Source of the DNA: Ostrinia nubilalis | Lineage: Eukaryota; Arthropoda; Insecta; Lepidoptera; Crambidae | NCBI RefSeq assembly: GCF_963855985.1 | Contig: NC_087095.1 | Coordinates: 2,552,001-2,616,000 of the forward strand | Length of the DNA stretch: 64,000 bases | Direction: 5' to 3' | Shown here: piece after piece, positions 1 to 10,908 of the stretch | Layout of the letters: each line of letters opens with the position of its first letter | Position numbering within the stretch: the first letter of the stretch is position 1 | Notes under the pieces: model-generated | What the model was told of the DNA's origin: nothing | Seen by the model: the letters and a program-made list of their open reading frames with translations, nothing else | The model's database searches: none | Program-made: the position numbers and the translations under genes

Positions 1-700
1 ACGTACCCACGAGTACATGACGGTTACGCAAAACTTGTAGAGGGATTTTGATGAAACTATATTACAGTTTAGTACATCAAAATAGCATCATGTAGCTGAA
101 ACCAGTAGGTTAAGTTACATTTTATCAAACTCTACGCACTACTACGTTGGTTTGTAAAGAATACATAGATACTTAAGAAATAAATAAATAATAATTTATT
201 TGCCTTAAATATGTGGTTACAGAGTAGTTCTTGCTTGATATAATGTTACTTAAGACCTATTTAGTCATAGCCTATGAAATGAAATGTGTCAATCTTGAAG
301 ATGAATGCTGAGCCTATTGGCGCCATGGCTCACTAATTTTTTTCTCTCTCTTCGTGTTGTGTTGTTATTGTTTTTAAATCGTGCTCACTGTGTTCAATAA
401 AGTCCATTCTATTCTAAAATGTGTATTTGTTTAAATAATATATCTACTTAGATATTTATCATGAACATATGTACTTTTTTGCGTGTGTGCTCCTGTGAAT
501 ATGTTAAGCCTAAACGGTGTGGTAGATTTACCGTGATATACGAGTGTGTGTCACAAGATTCGTCTTCATTTCTCGCGTGTCACATATTTAAAGAAAAAAT
601 ACACCCAGAGCTTTGTTTATTAAAATATTTAAATACATGTACGGCTTGATATTGTTGATTAGAATAAAGATATATGAAAAAAAATATATAAAAAATGTAG
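1..700. other. No gene seen
   Basis: AT-rich. 380-415 reads GTGCTCACTGTGTTCAATAA AG and may be a retroelement or transcript end. A 62-codon frame at 461-649 has eight cysteines but no signal peptide and no other support. Confidence 0.5.
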
Positions 701-750
701 ATGAGAGGCGTTTCTATGGAAAAATATGACTCATTTTCCATTAGAGTCCA

Positions 751-1098
751 CTACGCTGCGTTTTCCGGTACGCGGCCTCCATTCCAGAACTTTGCTGCAT
801 CATCGGCCGTCAGTTCTGCGTACTATGTGCCCTGCCCACTGCCACTTCAGCTTGCTTATCCGTCGGGCTATGTCAGCGACTTTAGTTCGTTTACGGATCT
901 CCTCATTTCTGACTCAAACCGGAACAGAAAATGCAGCGTGAGACGTCCACCCACAAGGTGGACCGTCGACCTGATAAAGGTAGCAGGAAGGCGCTGGATG
1001 CAGGCCGCTACCAACCGTGCGATGTGGAAGTCAATGGGGGAGGCCTATGTTCAGCAGTGGACGTCATATGGCTAAAATGATGATGATGATGATGATGG
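751..1098. mobile_element. Family A copy, older, also with inverted 5' half
   Basis: Minus-strand segment about 751-915 (reverse reading RRTDGRCSKVLEWRPRTGKR and upstream), then plus-strand segment about 918-1075 (SVRRPPTRW to VQQWTSYG, stop) and a (GAT)n tail to 1098. The break falls at the GKRSV codons in both segments, so the element is covered once with a small overlap. The plus part is frameshifted at its start. No clear target duplication was found. An open frame crosses the junction but is an artefact of the rearrangement. Confidence 0.75.
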
Positions 1099-1099
1099 T

Positions 1100-1705
1100 T
1101 GACTAAATCCAAACTTAAATAATGCGTAAAGTGTAATGATGTACCTACTTGGTAAGCTGGCACAGACTCCGAGAATATCAATCATGGGTACCTAAATTAC
1201 TTTAAGAACTTACTCGTTATGTTTAAATAAAAAAAGGTTGGGTATTAATTTTATTGATTTTCAGGTTTTTTGGCGGTTTATTTTTTCTGTAAAAAAAGCA
1301 TTTTCCACAAATAAAATTATCATGTAATCTCTCTGAATCGTGAGGTTTTTTAATATTCTCAATACTCCTCTGGAATTTTTCACTAATAAAACAATTTCTG
1401 TTTTAGCAATTTCAAAAACTTCCTCTTTTGTATCATTATTCTTCGTAAACACGACAGAAATAGCAAATAAAAGTTGTTTTCCTTTACCTATTTTTAGACT
1501 TACATCAGCTATTGTATTGAACTCTGTTCTATTGTCGATAGAACCAATCATTCAGCCAGATTACGTGTAATTGATCGGCAGATTATCCGTTGATTAATAG
1601 CTGTAGCATAGGTGAAAGGCTTGTATGTTGTCAAGGAGATAAATAGACAAAGGTGGGTGTTTATAAAGGACTTTACACATCAAGCCCGCCGACAGCCCGG
1701 CGGCA
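1100..1705. other. No gene accepted
   Basis: A 96-codon minus-strand frame (1261-1551) overlaps a 76-codon plus-strand frame (1340-1570). Neither resembles a known family; no repeat was identified either. Confidence 0.4.
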
Positions 1706-2007
1706 GGCCCAGTTTTTTGATTCGTAGTTAAAATAACCAATAGTCAAATTTGACAGATGTCAAATGACAAGTGGTTAAATATCACAAAAAATGTTTTTCG
1801 AACAATGGTTAGCTTGACTTTTAGTACATTTTTAACTATTTGTTTACATTTTGTTAAAATTTAACCATTAGTAGCAAAATGTAACAATTAGTTATTTTAA
1901 CTATGAATGAAAAAACTGGGCCTTAATTTTTTTTCTGATCACTTGTCATTTGACATCTGTCAAATTTGACCATTGGTTATTTTAACTACGAATCAAAAAA
2001 CCGGGCC
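1706..2007. mobile_element. Composite MITE with three terminal copies
   Basis: Left terminus GGCCCAGTTTTTTGATTCGT (1706) and right terminus, its reverse complement, ending at 2007; the arms match over about 68 bp. A third, internal right-type terminus ending CTGGGCCTTA lies at about 1895-1928, so a second partial copy has been added. It directly abuts the family B element on its right. Confidence 0.65.
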
Positions 2008-2168
2008 TTAGGCTGGGTTGCACCATCTTACTTTAACTTTGTGAAACGTCAAAATCTGTCAAATTCCATACAAAAAACACCGGTTATCGTTATAGTTACG
2101 GTCAAAGTTTGACAAACGTCAAAAAGCTGTCAAACTCCATATAAAAACCACGGGTTATCGTCAAAGTT

Positions 2169-3036
2169 GCACCTTCAAACCGCTGCTTTTCCCTACGTAT
2201 GAGCTCTTCCAATACTGCCAAGTTTTAACCGTCCGCCAACTCTTCATCTTGTATATTGTCTTAAAACAACACCATCTAGAAAATTTCGATCCCTCTGTTG
2301 TCCGACGTAATCACCTGGTAGTTCCCTCTTCTTCTTTTAAAACTTACTTCTCTCATCGCTTCTACTGTTTCTTGGGTCCTTCTTTGTATAATGCTCTTCA
2401 CCATAATTTAGATCTCCACTCCTTGCCAAAATTTTATTGTAAGTACAAGGTCTCAAATTACTTGCAATCCTTGACGTATGCTGAAACGGAAATCCTGCTT
2501 CAACCAATTAGGTAACTGTAATATGGGCAGATGGTTCATTACTAACACACACGCACACTCACTCACATACACCTACATTCTCACTCACATACACTCACAC
2601 TTACATACACCTACACTCACATACACTCACACTCTCATTACACTCACTCTCACATCACTTACATTTTCACCTTATACACACTCTCTTTCAATACTCGTCT
2701 AGTTTTTGTCTAGTTTTAAAATAACTTTAATAAATTCTATGTGCTCCGGCCATTATCGAGAGAGGAGAGTACTGGCGCTCTGTAGTACAGGCTTCTCGCC
2801 TAGTTCAGACTCCAGTTCTCTCACAATCTTACCCTGTTCAATTAGTACATAGCAATTTGTGTTTCACTGTATTATTGGATTGTGAAAGAAAGAAATAAAT
2901 GCTTTTTATTATTATTATTATCTCTTTATTCAATTTCCTTCTTATTTTTAATAATTTTTTTTACAATGTAAATTATAAAAAAAATAAAAATACATTATAA
3001 AAAAAATTCTTAAAAATAGTTATTATTATTATTATT
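2169..3036 (+). mobile_element. Jockey/CR1-like LINE 3' end nested in a MITE
   Basis: 868-bp insertion, flanked by AAAGTT at 2163-2168 and 3037-3042, that splits a family B MITE. It carries the end of a reverse-transcriptase ORF, about 520 bp of 3' UTR with a CA/CTCACA-rich simple repeat (2544-2690), and an AT-rich tail with ATT repeats. Removing it and one AAAGTT yields the usual MITE sequence around TTATCGTCAAAGTTACGGTC. Confidence 0.65.
2170..2515 (+). pseudogene. C-terminal fragment of a non-LTR reverse transcriptase
   Basis: An open frame reaching from the left edge of the insertion to TAG at 2513-2515, about 114 codons. Features typical of Jockey/CR1-type C-termini are KPLLFPTYELFQYC near the start, then RFYCFLGPSLYNAL and a final KVSNYLQSL. 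The catalytic palm domain is absent because the insertion is 5'-truncated, so the product would have no polymerase activity. No ATG opens it. Which clade it belongs to is inferred from the general pattern only. Confidence 0.6.
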
Positions 3037-3079
3037 AAAGTTACGGTCAAAATTAGGTGGTGCAACTCAGACTTAGTAT

Positions 3080-3713
3080 CGGAAAATAACTTTTGACTTG
3101 ACAACATGTCTAACGTCGAAAAAAAAGTCCACGACTAATGTTGGCAACGTTACCAATTCATTGTGGTTCAAATCTTGTAAAATATGTATATTACAAAAAG
3201 GAATCAGTGAAGATTGTAAAGAAACGTATATCGCATAATTGTCTTTCTAATTTCAGAATTGTAAAAACGTTATTTTATAAAAAGGTAGCGTTTCCATAAC
3301 CTTAGAAGACCGTAATTTATAAAAACATAACCAAATTAAGCAGCTCCTCTTTCTATACGTTTATTAAAATAAAGGTTATCGCTTATCATTTTGTCTTTCT
3401 TTTAACAATATTAATTACTTATTCGAATTATTTTTCTCAAAATTCTCAATCAATTAAATTCAATATTGTGTTACTTGCTTATTACTTAACAAACTTTGCA
3501 TCGAGACAACCAGTAAGATTTCTTTGCCATTCTAATTAACGTAGTTAATTGGAAATATTAATTAAATTCGATTCGCAAAGCCCCGATAGGTATTGCTTGA
3601 TCACGATTTTGTTTGTGAATTCTAACGGCCTTTAGAAATATTCGGTGTAATCATTAAAAACGTGGTTAACCACGTTACTGTAAAGTAATCGAGTACTTTA
3701 TCTGAGTGATAAA
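3080..3713. other. No gene seen
   Basis: AT-rich. Only an 18-bp palindrome AACGTGGTTAACCACGTT (3659-3676) stands out. Confidence 0.6.
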
Positions 3714-3914
3714 GAAGAACGGTCACGCCCCATACAAAAAAAACCCAGACCCGACAGAAACGAGACATAAGTACCTCAGTTTTTTTGTCATGTCTTAATT
3801 AGTTACATTATATATTTTTTAAACGTAATATATAATTTAACAAATTAAGACATGACAAAAAAACTGAGGTATATCTCGTTTCTGTCGGCCCTGGGTCACA
3901 GATGACCGTTCTTC
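3714..3914. mobile_element. 201-bp hairpin MITE
   Basis: Ends GAAGAACGGTCA and TGACCGTTCTTC; inner arms pair almost continuously (CCGACAGAAACGAGACATA ... CTCGTTTCTGTCGG and GACATGACAAAAAAACTGAG) around an AT-rich loop at 3800-3840. Confidence 0.75.
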
Positions 3915-4189
3915 ATTTTTAACAAATACGGGTTCCTATTTGTATCTCCAAAATTAACCAAACCACATACCTTACCCTATTACATTTATCAATGTCACAT
4001 CACATCCAAGCGAACGTCCCCAATTAGTAAAAAATGTCCAATCAGTGCCCTACCTGACATCAAGCTATAGACCTCTCATCAACCCAATTACACTTAAAAA
4101 ACCTTTACAGCCTTCGGGCTCTCATTAAATCTAATCGCTCAGACAATTATGGGGCGAATCAAAGTGATTTCTGGATTTTGCCTCGACGT

Positions 4190-4487
4190 ATATCAACCCT
4201 CACAGTGGTCGCACCTGTGTCGAGCGCCACTCGTCCTCCGGCCGCGTTAGAGAACGGACGCCGCGCCCTCTGAAGCCGAATTCCAGCCGCGAGTGTTCGA
4301 ACGAATTCGAAACCTGAAACGTGCATGTTCCGTGATTTGACTTTTCACTTTTTTACGTGTGCGTACGAGTAATTCCACTCCACGGAATAGCCTCCCGATG
4401 GGAACCAACACGTGAGGACCTTTTTTCTATTATGCTAATCACCTTGTTGTTTTTCGTTGGATTCGGTTCGTTAATGCTAGGTATTAG
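4190..4487 (+). promoter_or_regulatory. GC-rich candidate first exon and promoter region
   Basis: A block clearly richer in G+C and CpG than its surroundings (especially 4200-4310), with no resemblance to the repeats of the window, ending in a perfect donor ATTAG|gtaagt at 4487/4488. It contains several ATGs. The last one, at 4432, opens 18 codons with a hydrophobic run (MLITLLFFVGFGSLMLG) and stays open to the donor in phase 2, so it could encode a signal peptide. Alternatively the exon is untranslated and joins the acceptor at 55332; then the 4432 ATG would be a short upstream ORF closed by a TGA at 55340. The transcription start was not identified; a TATA-like gtatatca lies near 4188. Either reading is inference; no transcript evidence is available. 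Confidence 0.35.
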
Positions 4488-5669
4488 GTAAGTACGAACG
4501 GAATACAAATCGGGAGTTACCGTACTTTTTCAGATGTTATCGGCGTATTGGGAATCGGTGTTTTCGTGTGTTTTGTAAGCATTACCTGACGATAGGTGTG
4601 GAATAATTTGAACGTAGGAATCAGAGATCAGAGGAATGTAATAAATAACATATTTTTATTCATAACGGTATATAAATGGATCGTTTTGAGTGCACGTTTG
4701 TGTGACTTATTTTCTTTTATCGGTCGAAGGTTGATTGATGCCGATTCTAATACGTTATTGCCAAAAAAATGCTTTTTATATGCGTAGTTCTCGGTTGAAA
4801 TAGCGTCATAATTTCTATATTTCAAAAATATAGTACGGCGCATTTGGTACCGACAAATGTGACAATAAAAACAATATTGGCGAACTCACTTTGCATATTT
4901 TTCCCATACTACTTAAGGTCAAAGTAAATGTATGTTTTTTAAAAATTCAGTTTTTGTTTTATATTTTATAGGAGAATACGTGAAATGAACATTTTAAATG
5001 CATAACGAAGAAGAAAAATATTTAAAAATAACCTCGAACAAAAATGTGAACTTTAGAGAGGTTCCTTTCTATGAAATTAAATATTCTCCTGTATCATGAG
5101 TGTAACGTCGTTTCATGTAAATAATTTAGATATTTTCATGTAAGAGATGTGGCTAATAATGCAATTTTACTTTTTCTATGGATCATCTAGGAAATAAAAA
5201 TTTACAAAATGTAACTGAAGAGCAGGCGAAGCTAAATACCGCTTAATTTTAAAATGACTTCACTTTAGTTAAGAGGAAAATTGTGTCCAAAACAGGATAA
5301 AATTAAGTAAACTCTAACTTGTTAGCTTAATTTCTTAACCGGTTTATTATGATTGCTTAACACCCACTTTCCAAGGAACGTTTTTGTTTGAGCAGTAATT
5401 AAAAAACATAACCGTTCTTCTGGTGCAGTCGGGTAAAAAGTAGAGTCAATTTGCACAAACCGTTTAAGCGTAGTGCATCAATAGATATATTTTTATTAAT
5501 TATTAAGAATTAATTTATTTATTTAAGAGCTTTAATATGAAGTGATTAGTTTAATGTTCGTTTTAACCTTTTTACCTGTCTCTACACTCTTGCTAGAGTA
5601 GTCGTCTTAGTTGTAGGCGGGCTTTCTCATCTTGCCTTTTAGTTTTTAATTATTTTTCACGTAGGTATT
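4488..5669. other. No gene seen
   Basis: AT-rich, probably intronic if the donor at 4488 is real. Opposed frames of 63 and 71 codons at 4596-4843 are not supported. Confidence 0.5.
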
Positions 5670-5830
5670 ATTACTAGCTTTTGCCCGCGGCTTCAGCCGC
5701 GTGAAATTTAGTTTGTCACAGATCGTCATAAATTATTCTGGATTATAAACAATAATACTTACTTCAAAGTTTCATCAAAATCCGTTCAGTAATTTTTGCG
5801 TGAAAGAGTAACAAACTTGTTAACATCCAG
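5670..5830 (+). repeat. Family D relative
   Basis: Starts ACTAGCTTTTGCCCGCGGCT, contains TTTCATCAAAATCCGTTCAG. Confidence 0.65.
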
Positions 5831-6129
5831 ATATCTTCAAACACAAGATTTGCATTTATTGTTAAAAGGTATTTAATGACATCTAGGTACTGTCATTATC
5901 TTTTTGTTATGTAGAAAATAATGCTTTCTTCGATATCTCCATTAAACTGTGTCATTCCAATTTCTTGGTTCCTTCTGACAGTTTTGTGTAGTTCTCACCA
6001 TGGCGAGTACTTTTTGTACATCTAGTGCCAGAGTCTGCACCCTCAGGGATTTTCTTACATAAAAATTCATCACGTTGCCTCTTAGCTCAAAAACAACGTC
6101 GTATTTATATTGAAGAAATACGATATTAA

Positions 6130-6213
6130 GGCTAGGTTACACCATCTAACTTTGACAAACTGTCAAACTCCATACAAAAACACCGGTTAACGTTAGGTGG
6201 TAGAACTCAGCCT
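6130..6213. mobile_element. Family B MITE, short copy
   Basis: Ends GGCTAGGTTACACC and GGTAGAACTCAGCC; the core retains CAAACTCCATACAAAAACAC. Internally deleted relative to other copies. Confidence 0.7.
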
Positions 6214-6495
6214 AGCTAAATATTATTCTACATTTTCTTTATAGTCAACTAGGCAGGCTTATACATGAACTGTAAAGTATTTACTTATGATATTAAGTAA
6301 AGAACCCCCAAAAGATAGACCTCTACCTAATAGATGCAGGACTTGGAGGTGAATTGTAAGGAATACAGTGGAGATCACAATAGATCGATACCGGTCGCAG
6401 TGATACTAGGACTTTATAGAACTATGTATAATAGCTGCTCCAAACAAAAAAATAAATAAAGAACCTAACATTAAGCTAGGTAGGTACTGTCAATT

Positions 6496-6800
6496 CTGAA
6501 AAATCTAAAAGGTTAAAATAACGATATCGTTATAGCCAATGAGCTGCTGTCATAGTGACATTGACGTAATGTCAATGTCACACTAGAAAACGTTAGAATA
6601 GAGGGATGCGCTCGGACGATTCCGCGCACTTTTGTGCTAAGTGATGAAAGTTAAGTACCTATCCAGTGTTTTATTTCATCATCATCATCTCAGCCATAGG
6701 ACGTCCACTGCTGAACATAGGCCTCCCCCAATGCTTTCCATGTTACCCGGTTGGGGTGTGTTTTATTTATGAGAATAGATCTACCGGCCTGTAATAGGTA
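6496..6800 (+). repeat. Dispersed repeat, filled copy
   Basis: Same sequence as 52717-52958 in reverse, with a family A insertion at 6677-6757. Contains the palindrome GTGACATTGACGTAATGTCA at 6555-6581. Confidence 0.75.
6677..6757 (-). mobile_element. Short family A 3' end, with TSD, inside another repeat
   Basis: Eighty-one bases: (ATC)n tail (the GAT-tailed subfamily), then the reverse of the terminal VQQWTS region. Exact 11-bp duplication GTGTTTTATTT at 6666-6676 and 6758-6768. The host repeat recurs without this insertion at 52717-52958. Confidence 0.8.
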
Positions 6801-7431
6801 CTATTTTGATGGAATACTTATTTCGTTCATTTGAAGCTTTTTGCTAAGATAAAAGTAGAAAAAACAAAACACTCCCGGGAAAATTCCAAGATACAGTTAT
6901 TGCTAAGTGCCTTTGCTCACAAAGTCCGAAGTACCTACAGTCCTACACATTACATTGTCAATAGTTTCAGAAGCTTTTAAGACAATTGACTTTTCGAGTA
7001 CCCGCGGATATTTTTACACCATTACTAACTTGGTAGTCCAGAAATTGTGGCTCTGAAATAAACTTTTGTATTAAGTATTATCGGGGAATGTTTGAAGTTT
7101 TATTATAAAGAGAAATCGAGCTTTTCCAGGGTAAGTTCAAAGGAAGTAACTAAATGTATAAGATTTTCTTTGCTTTGATAGATTAACAAACGTTTTTGCT
7201 TATGAGTTGCTGAAAGGTCTACTAAATGTTAAGAAAGTAAACAAACAGGTTGTTGTTGTATTTTATTTGAAATGTTTAGTTACTTTAACCGGTAGCCTTT
7301 ATTTAATAAGGCGTGCAAACAATAATATTAATATTGTTTAATTAATATAATCCTAAAAATTATTGTATTATGATTAAATATTTACCTTTCTTGATTATAA
7401 AAAGTAATCCCTGACTTGTCTCATAAAAAAT

Positions 7432-7600
7432 AAAAGTAATTTATTTTTGCAAGTAGGCTTAAAAAAACACTTTTACACGACCCAGTATTAACCCTACCAC
7501 TGCTTCGGGACAATAAATGGACCAGTGCTGAGAAGAAGCAGCGAAAGAAACTCAGTCACTATTGTCAGCCTCTTTTTCAAGTCTTTAAAATATACAAAGT
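7432..7600 (+). repeat. Family F repeat
   Basis: Family F is defined by CAGTATTAACCCTACCACTG, CTTCGGGACAATAAATGG, GCTGAGAAGAAGCAG and ACTCAGTCACTATTGTCAG. This copy has all blocks. Confidence 0.75.
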
Positions 7601-8329
7601 TTTATAAATATTGATATTGCGACTACTCCCTTTGTTAGTGACAAAAACTTACAAAAAAGTCATAAAACTCAGAGAGGCAATGGTTTCTTTTTACCTCCAG
7701 AAATTCAATCACAATCTCAATTTGTATCATGATTTCAAGATTACCTACCTATATTTTTTTCTATAAACTGAAGAATAAACAGCTTCTGTTATTATATTAC
7801 TCCCATGTTCGTTCAAACTTATATACTTATGTTCTTAAACCTATTGTAAAAATAATGAGCGGTTATTGATATTGAATTTTCAATTAAAATTGCGACAGCA
7901 GGAAAAAATTGTTGGTATTTTTTTACGAAAACTCCTTCGCATCTTGAAATGGGAACGGCTCCTGGAGATATTTATTTAATTTTTATTCAGGTATCTTCTT
8001 TTATTGCTCTTCCATCGCTGACAATATTTTTTTAACTGTACAAATGTAATTAATTTCACCCCCGAAAAACATTTCCACTTACCACAGCCCTGTATTAAGT
8101 TTTGCATAAAATGTGAATCACATTTTTAACAGGAATTTTAATATTTTTGTAGAGCTGCAAAAATTTTTACATTGAATTTTATTTTTTTTACGGTTGGTTA
8201 CACGATACAGAGGTTCTGGTTTGGATTCCCTGGTGGTACTTACGTAGATACGAGTAAACGAGTATATTTTGTAAAAAATAACTTTGTATATTTTTATTCT
8301 TTATTCCTCCTCGTTAAAACAAAAAAAAA

Positions 8330-8512
8330 CTAATAACACTCATTTATTTTTGCAAATAGGCTTTTAAAAATCACTGTTTCACGTCCCAGTATTAACCCTA
8401 CCACTGCTTCGGGACAATAAATGGACCAATGCTGAGAAGAAGCAGCGCAAGAAACTCAGTCACTATTTGTCAGCCTCCTTTTCAAGGGTTTACAGTCTTT
8501 AAATATACAATT
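8330..8512 (+). repeat. Family F repeat
   Basis: All blocks present, about 900 bp from the previous copy in the same direction. Confidence 0.75.
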
Positions 8513-8577
8513 TATAGTCATAAGTATTGATGCGAGCTAGGCAGTTAAACATTCCAAACATTTTTATCTTTAGTAAT

Positions 8578-8700
8578 ACCACAGAATAATAATAAGTACT
8601 ACGTACAGAAGTTTTACTTCGCGAAGGTATTTAAAAAAATGTATGCTCAATGTCATTAACAATATGGTGTAATTTAGCTTGTCTCAAGAGTCAAGCAAGT
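8578..8700 (+). repeat. Dispersed repeat, copy 1 of 2
   Basis: CACAGAATAATAATAAGTAC, CTTCGCGAAGGTATTTAAAA and ATATGGTGTAATTTAG shared with 38060-38188. Confidence 0.7.
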
Positions 8701-9135
8701 TTGTCAGAAGTTTTGTTGACAAACGTCAGTGATCGGTACTGCGCCGAAGCTATAGGGCTGACTTCGGTAAAATGATGTGACGTGAGGTGCCAATCTGCAG
8801 AAAATGGCGGAGGAAATACATGATTTAGCATGAATTATCATGAATAATATTAACTACTTATTTACCTCTCAGTGTCTTCAGGCAACTTAAAAAAGTACCT
8901 ACATTCTGTGTTTTTATTATTATTTAGGCAGTTAAATACTGCACAGTATTTAGTACACCATTTTCTTTATTTTTTTCCAACATACACAAGAATACGCGTG
9001 CGTGAGTCAATGTTCGCTCGTATGTGAGGCCTTGTCGAATAGTACTCTTGTAGGGGGCAATCGTGCGTGTTTTGTTTTCGATGTAAACTCGCGGAGATGA
9101 ACAGGCCTGGTAATACCTAGATACCTTTTAAAATG

Positions 9136-9740
9136 TATATATGTTACGGCTAAAGATAGTTGTGAACATAAACTTAAGATTAGCCGGCTAAACTTAAGTT
9201 TATCTTCGAGAAGCAGCTAAAGTTCGATAACATGTTAGTTTGCGTCGTGATATTCCATCTTTAGCCGGCTAATGTGCACATTAGCCAAAACAAAACGGCT
9301 AAAAATGTATTCGATGGGCGCGCCAGGCCGGCGGAGGGCTTGAGGTGGGGAGACAACGCGGGCGCTGTTTTATTTTGTAATTTTAATGATTCCTTATTAT
9401 TTTATTTTAATGATTAGGTAGATAAATGGTTTTAAGTAATTAATATTTTGTTATTGTAATAATTGTAATTTTGAATACCTACATAGGTACCTACATAAAA
9501 GTATGTGTAATGAAAGTGATTATTTTTAATAACATTTTTGTGTTAAAATAGTAAACATTATTACATTGTTTCCTTTTCCATTTCCTTCTACATTTTTAGC
9601 CAAGGGCCTGCGGTTACACTTAAGTTTAGCCGGCTAAAGATAGAAGAAACTAACATTAACACCTCGTCGAAGATAAACTTAAGTTTAGCCGGCTAATCTT
9701 AAGTTTATGTTCACCCCTATCTTTAGCCGTAACATATATA
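9136..9740. mobile_element. 605-bp foldback element with GC-rich core
   Basis: Inverted ends of about 150 bp starting TATATATGTTACGGCTAAAG. Each arm carries repeated copies of AGCCGGCTAAACTTAAGTTT, alternating in direction. The core contains a short GC-rich segment (9315-9370) followed by AT-rich sequence. No coding frame. Confidence 0.75.
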
Positions 9741-10678
9741 AAGCTTGGCAGTGGTTCGGGCCCAAGGCGTTATGCAGTTTCATCAACTTAACGCCCGACC
9801 ACCTTTTAAAAGGTATCCAATTTCAAAGCGTTAAATAACTTTTTAAATGTCACGCCGAAGCTAATGCACAGTTTTCGTACGGCTAGTTGATGTCTAACCA
9901 CTGACCTGTATTATTTATAAATAATTAGGTGATTAATATACATTATTATGCATTTTTTTTTTAAGTTCATACGTCAATGCTAAGACACTTTTACAAGCTT
10001 CCGAACCGAACCATGTTATCTGGGCTGCTATCCCATCTTGAGGCAAAATAGCATGGGCGTTACCAGGTTAAGAATATTAAAGTAGTTTTGTAATGCGTCA
10101 TTAATCTAGCTTAGGATTACAGCGTTAAGAATGTGTATAACTTAATTTGGACTCGTTTTAAGACTTACATAATCTTGCCTACATTCTTACATAAGACCAT
10201 AGGGGCGCTACACTTTAGACCTGCGACTTTCTCTTCAGTAATTAAACAGTGTCTGAATAAATTCGTTCCGAGAGAGCGAACAAGGAATTTGAGTATTTAA
10301 TTGTACAGCCAACAAAGAAAACGGTCGTCTCACCTTTAAGTCTATGGGCATAAAGCCCAAAGTGCCCTTAACGCCCTCTGCATGGTAAATAGTAGACTCT
10401 TAACTTATTGTGCTGGGCGATTTAATTTAATAAGTACAAGGGAAATGTTGTAACGCAAAGAAAAATATCTTGTAAAAGAAATTCAAAAGGCTCTTACAAC
10501 GAGGAACGAAGGAAATGTTTGGTGTCTCGCACTTATTGGACTTAAGTGTTATAAAATAATTGATGCTTTGAAAATTTAACACTATTTATAGTTCATAACT
10601 TTAGGTTAAAAAACTTAAAAATTTTCGACGATATTAAAAAGTTTGTGATTTATGTAATTACCTCGTAATTTGTGATAG

Positions 10679-10753
10679 GACCGGTCGTTATGGAAATCCT
10701 TGAAACCTTTGTCCAGCAGTGGACGTCATTGGGCTGAAACGAACGAACGAATC
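10679..10753 (+). mobile_element. Short family A 3' end
   Basis: Seventy-five bases ending in the QQWTS region, stop and ACGA tail; flanked by GTGATAG at 10672-10678 and 10754-10760, a likely 7-bp target duplication. Confidence 0.7.
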
Positions 10754-10829
10754 GTGATAGAAATACGAAATGAAATACTATTATTTTGGATCAAGGCTTT
10801 TAAGTAATTAACTATCAAACTTTACTTCA

Positions 10830-10908
10830 CATGAAACCATAATAATATTTTGACGTTCATAAGTGCCACTTGTGGTCTAAACTGAATAAATAATTTTGAT
10901 TTTGATAT
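10830..10908 (+). repeat. LINE 3' tail
   Basis: GACGTTCATAAGTGCCACTT and CTGAATAAATAATTTTGATT, then TTTTGAT repeat; a common LINE ending. It supplies the pyrimidine-rich part before the acceptor-like site at 10916. Confidence 0.55.

Larger units (their letters stand above)
2011..3074. mobile_element. Family B MITE, split by the LINE
   Basis: Family B consists of short elements with inverted ends GGCTGAGTTGCACCATCTTA and a core containing CTGTCAAACTCCATACAAAA and ACACCGGTTATCGTTA. Here the left part is 2011-2168 (with an internal duplication of the CTGTCAAACTCCATA segment), and the right part 3037-3074. Both sides carry TTA, the likely target duplication. Confidence 0.65.

Noticed and set aside
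461..649. 62-codon frame with eight cysteines, like a small secreted peptide
   Set aside because: No signal peptide, cysteine spacing fits no knottin or defensin pattern I know, AT-rich codons and no gene signals around.
701..1075. 124-codon open frame ending in a convincing transposon protein tail
   Set aside because: The first half reads the inverted segment on the wrong strand; only the last 45 codons are real transposon coding sequence.
1261..1551. 96-codon minus-strand frame with protein-like composition
   Set aside because: Overlaps an opposite frame, no family likeness, no promoter or splice context. A homology search would settle it.
2478..2702. 74-codon frame rich in THS and TYTHT repeats
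   Set aside because: It is the simple CA/CTCACA repeat in the LINE 3' UTR.
7130..7137. Adjacent acceptor and donor (tttccag|ggtaagt)
   Set aside because: They leave an exon of one base, so at most a recursive splice-like site; nothing further supports it.
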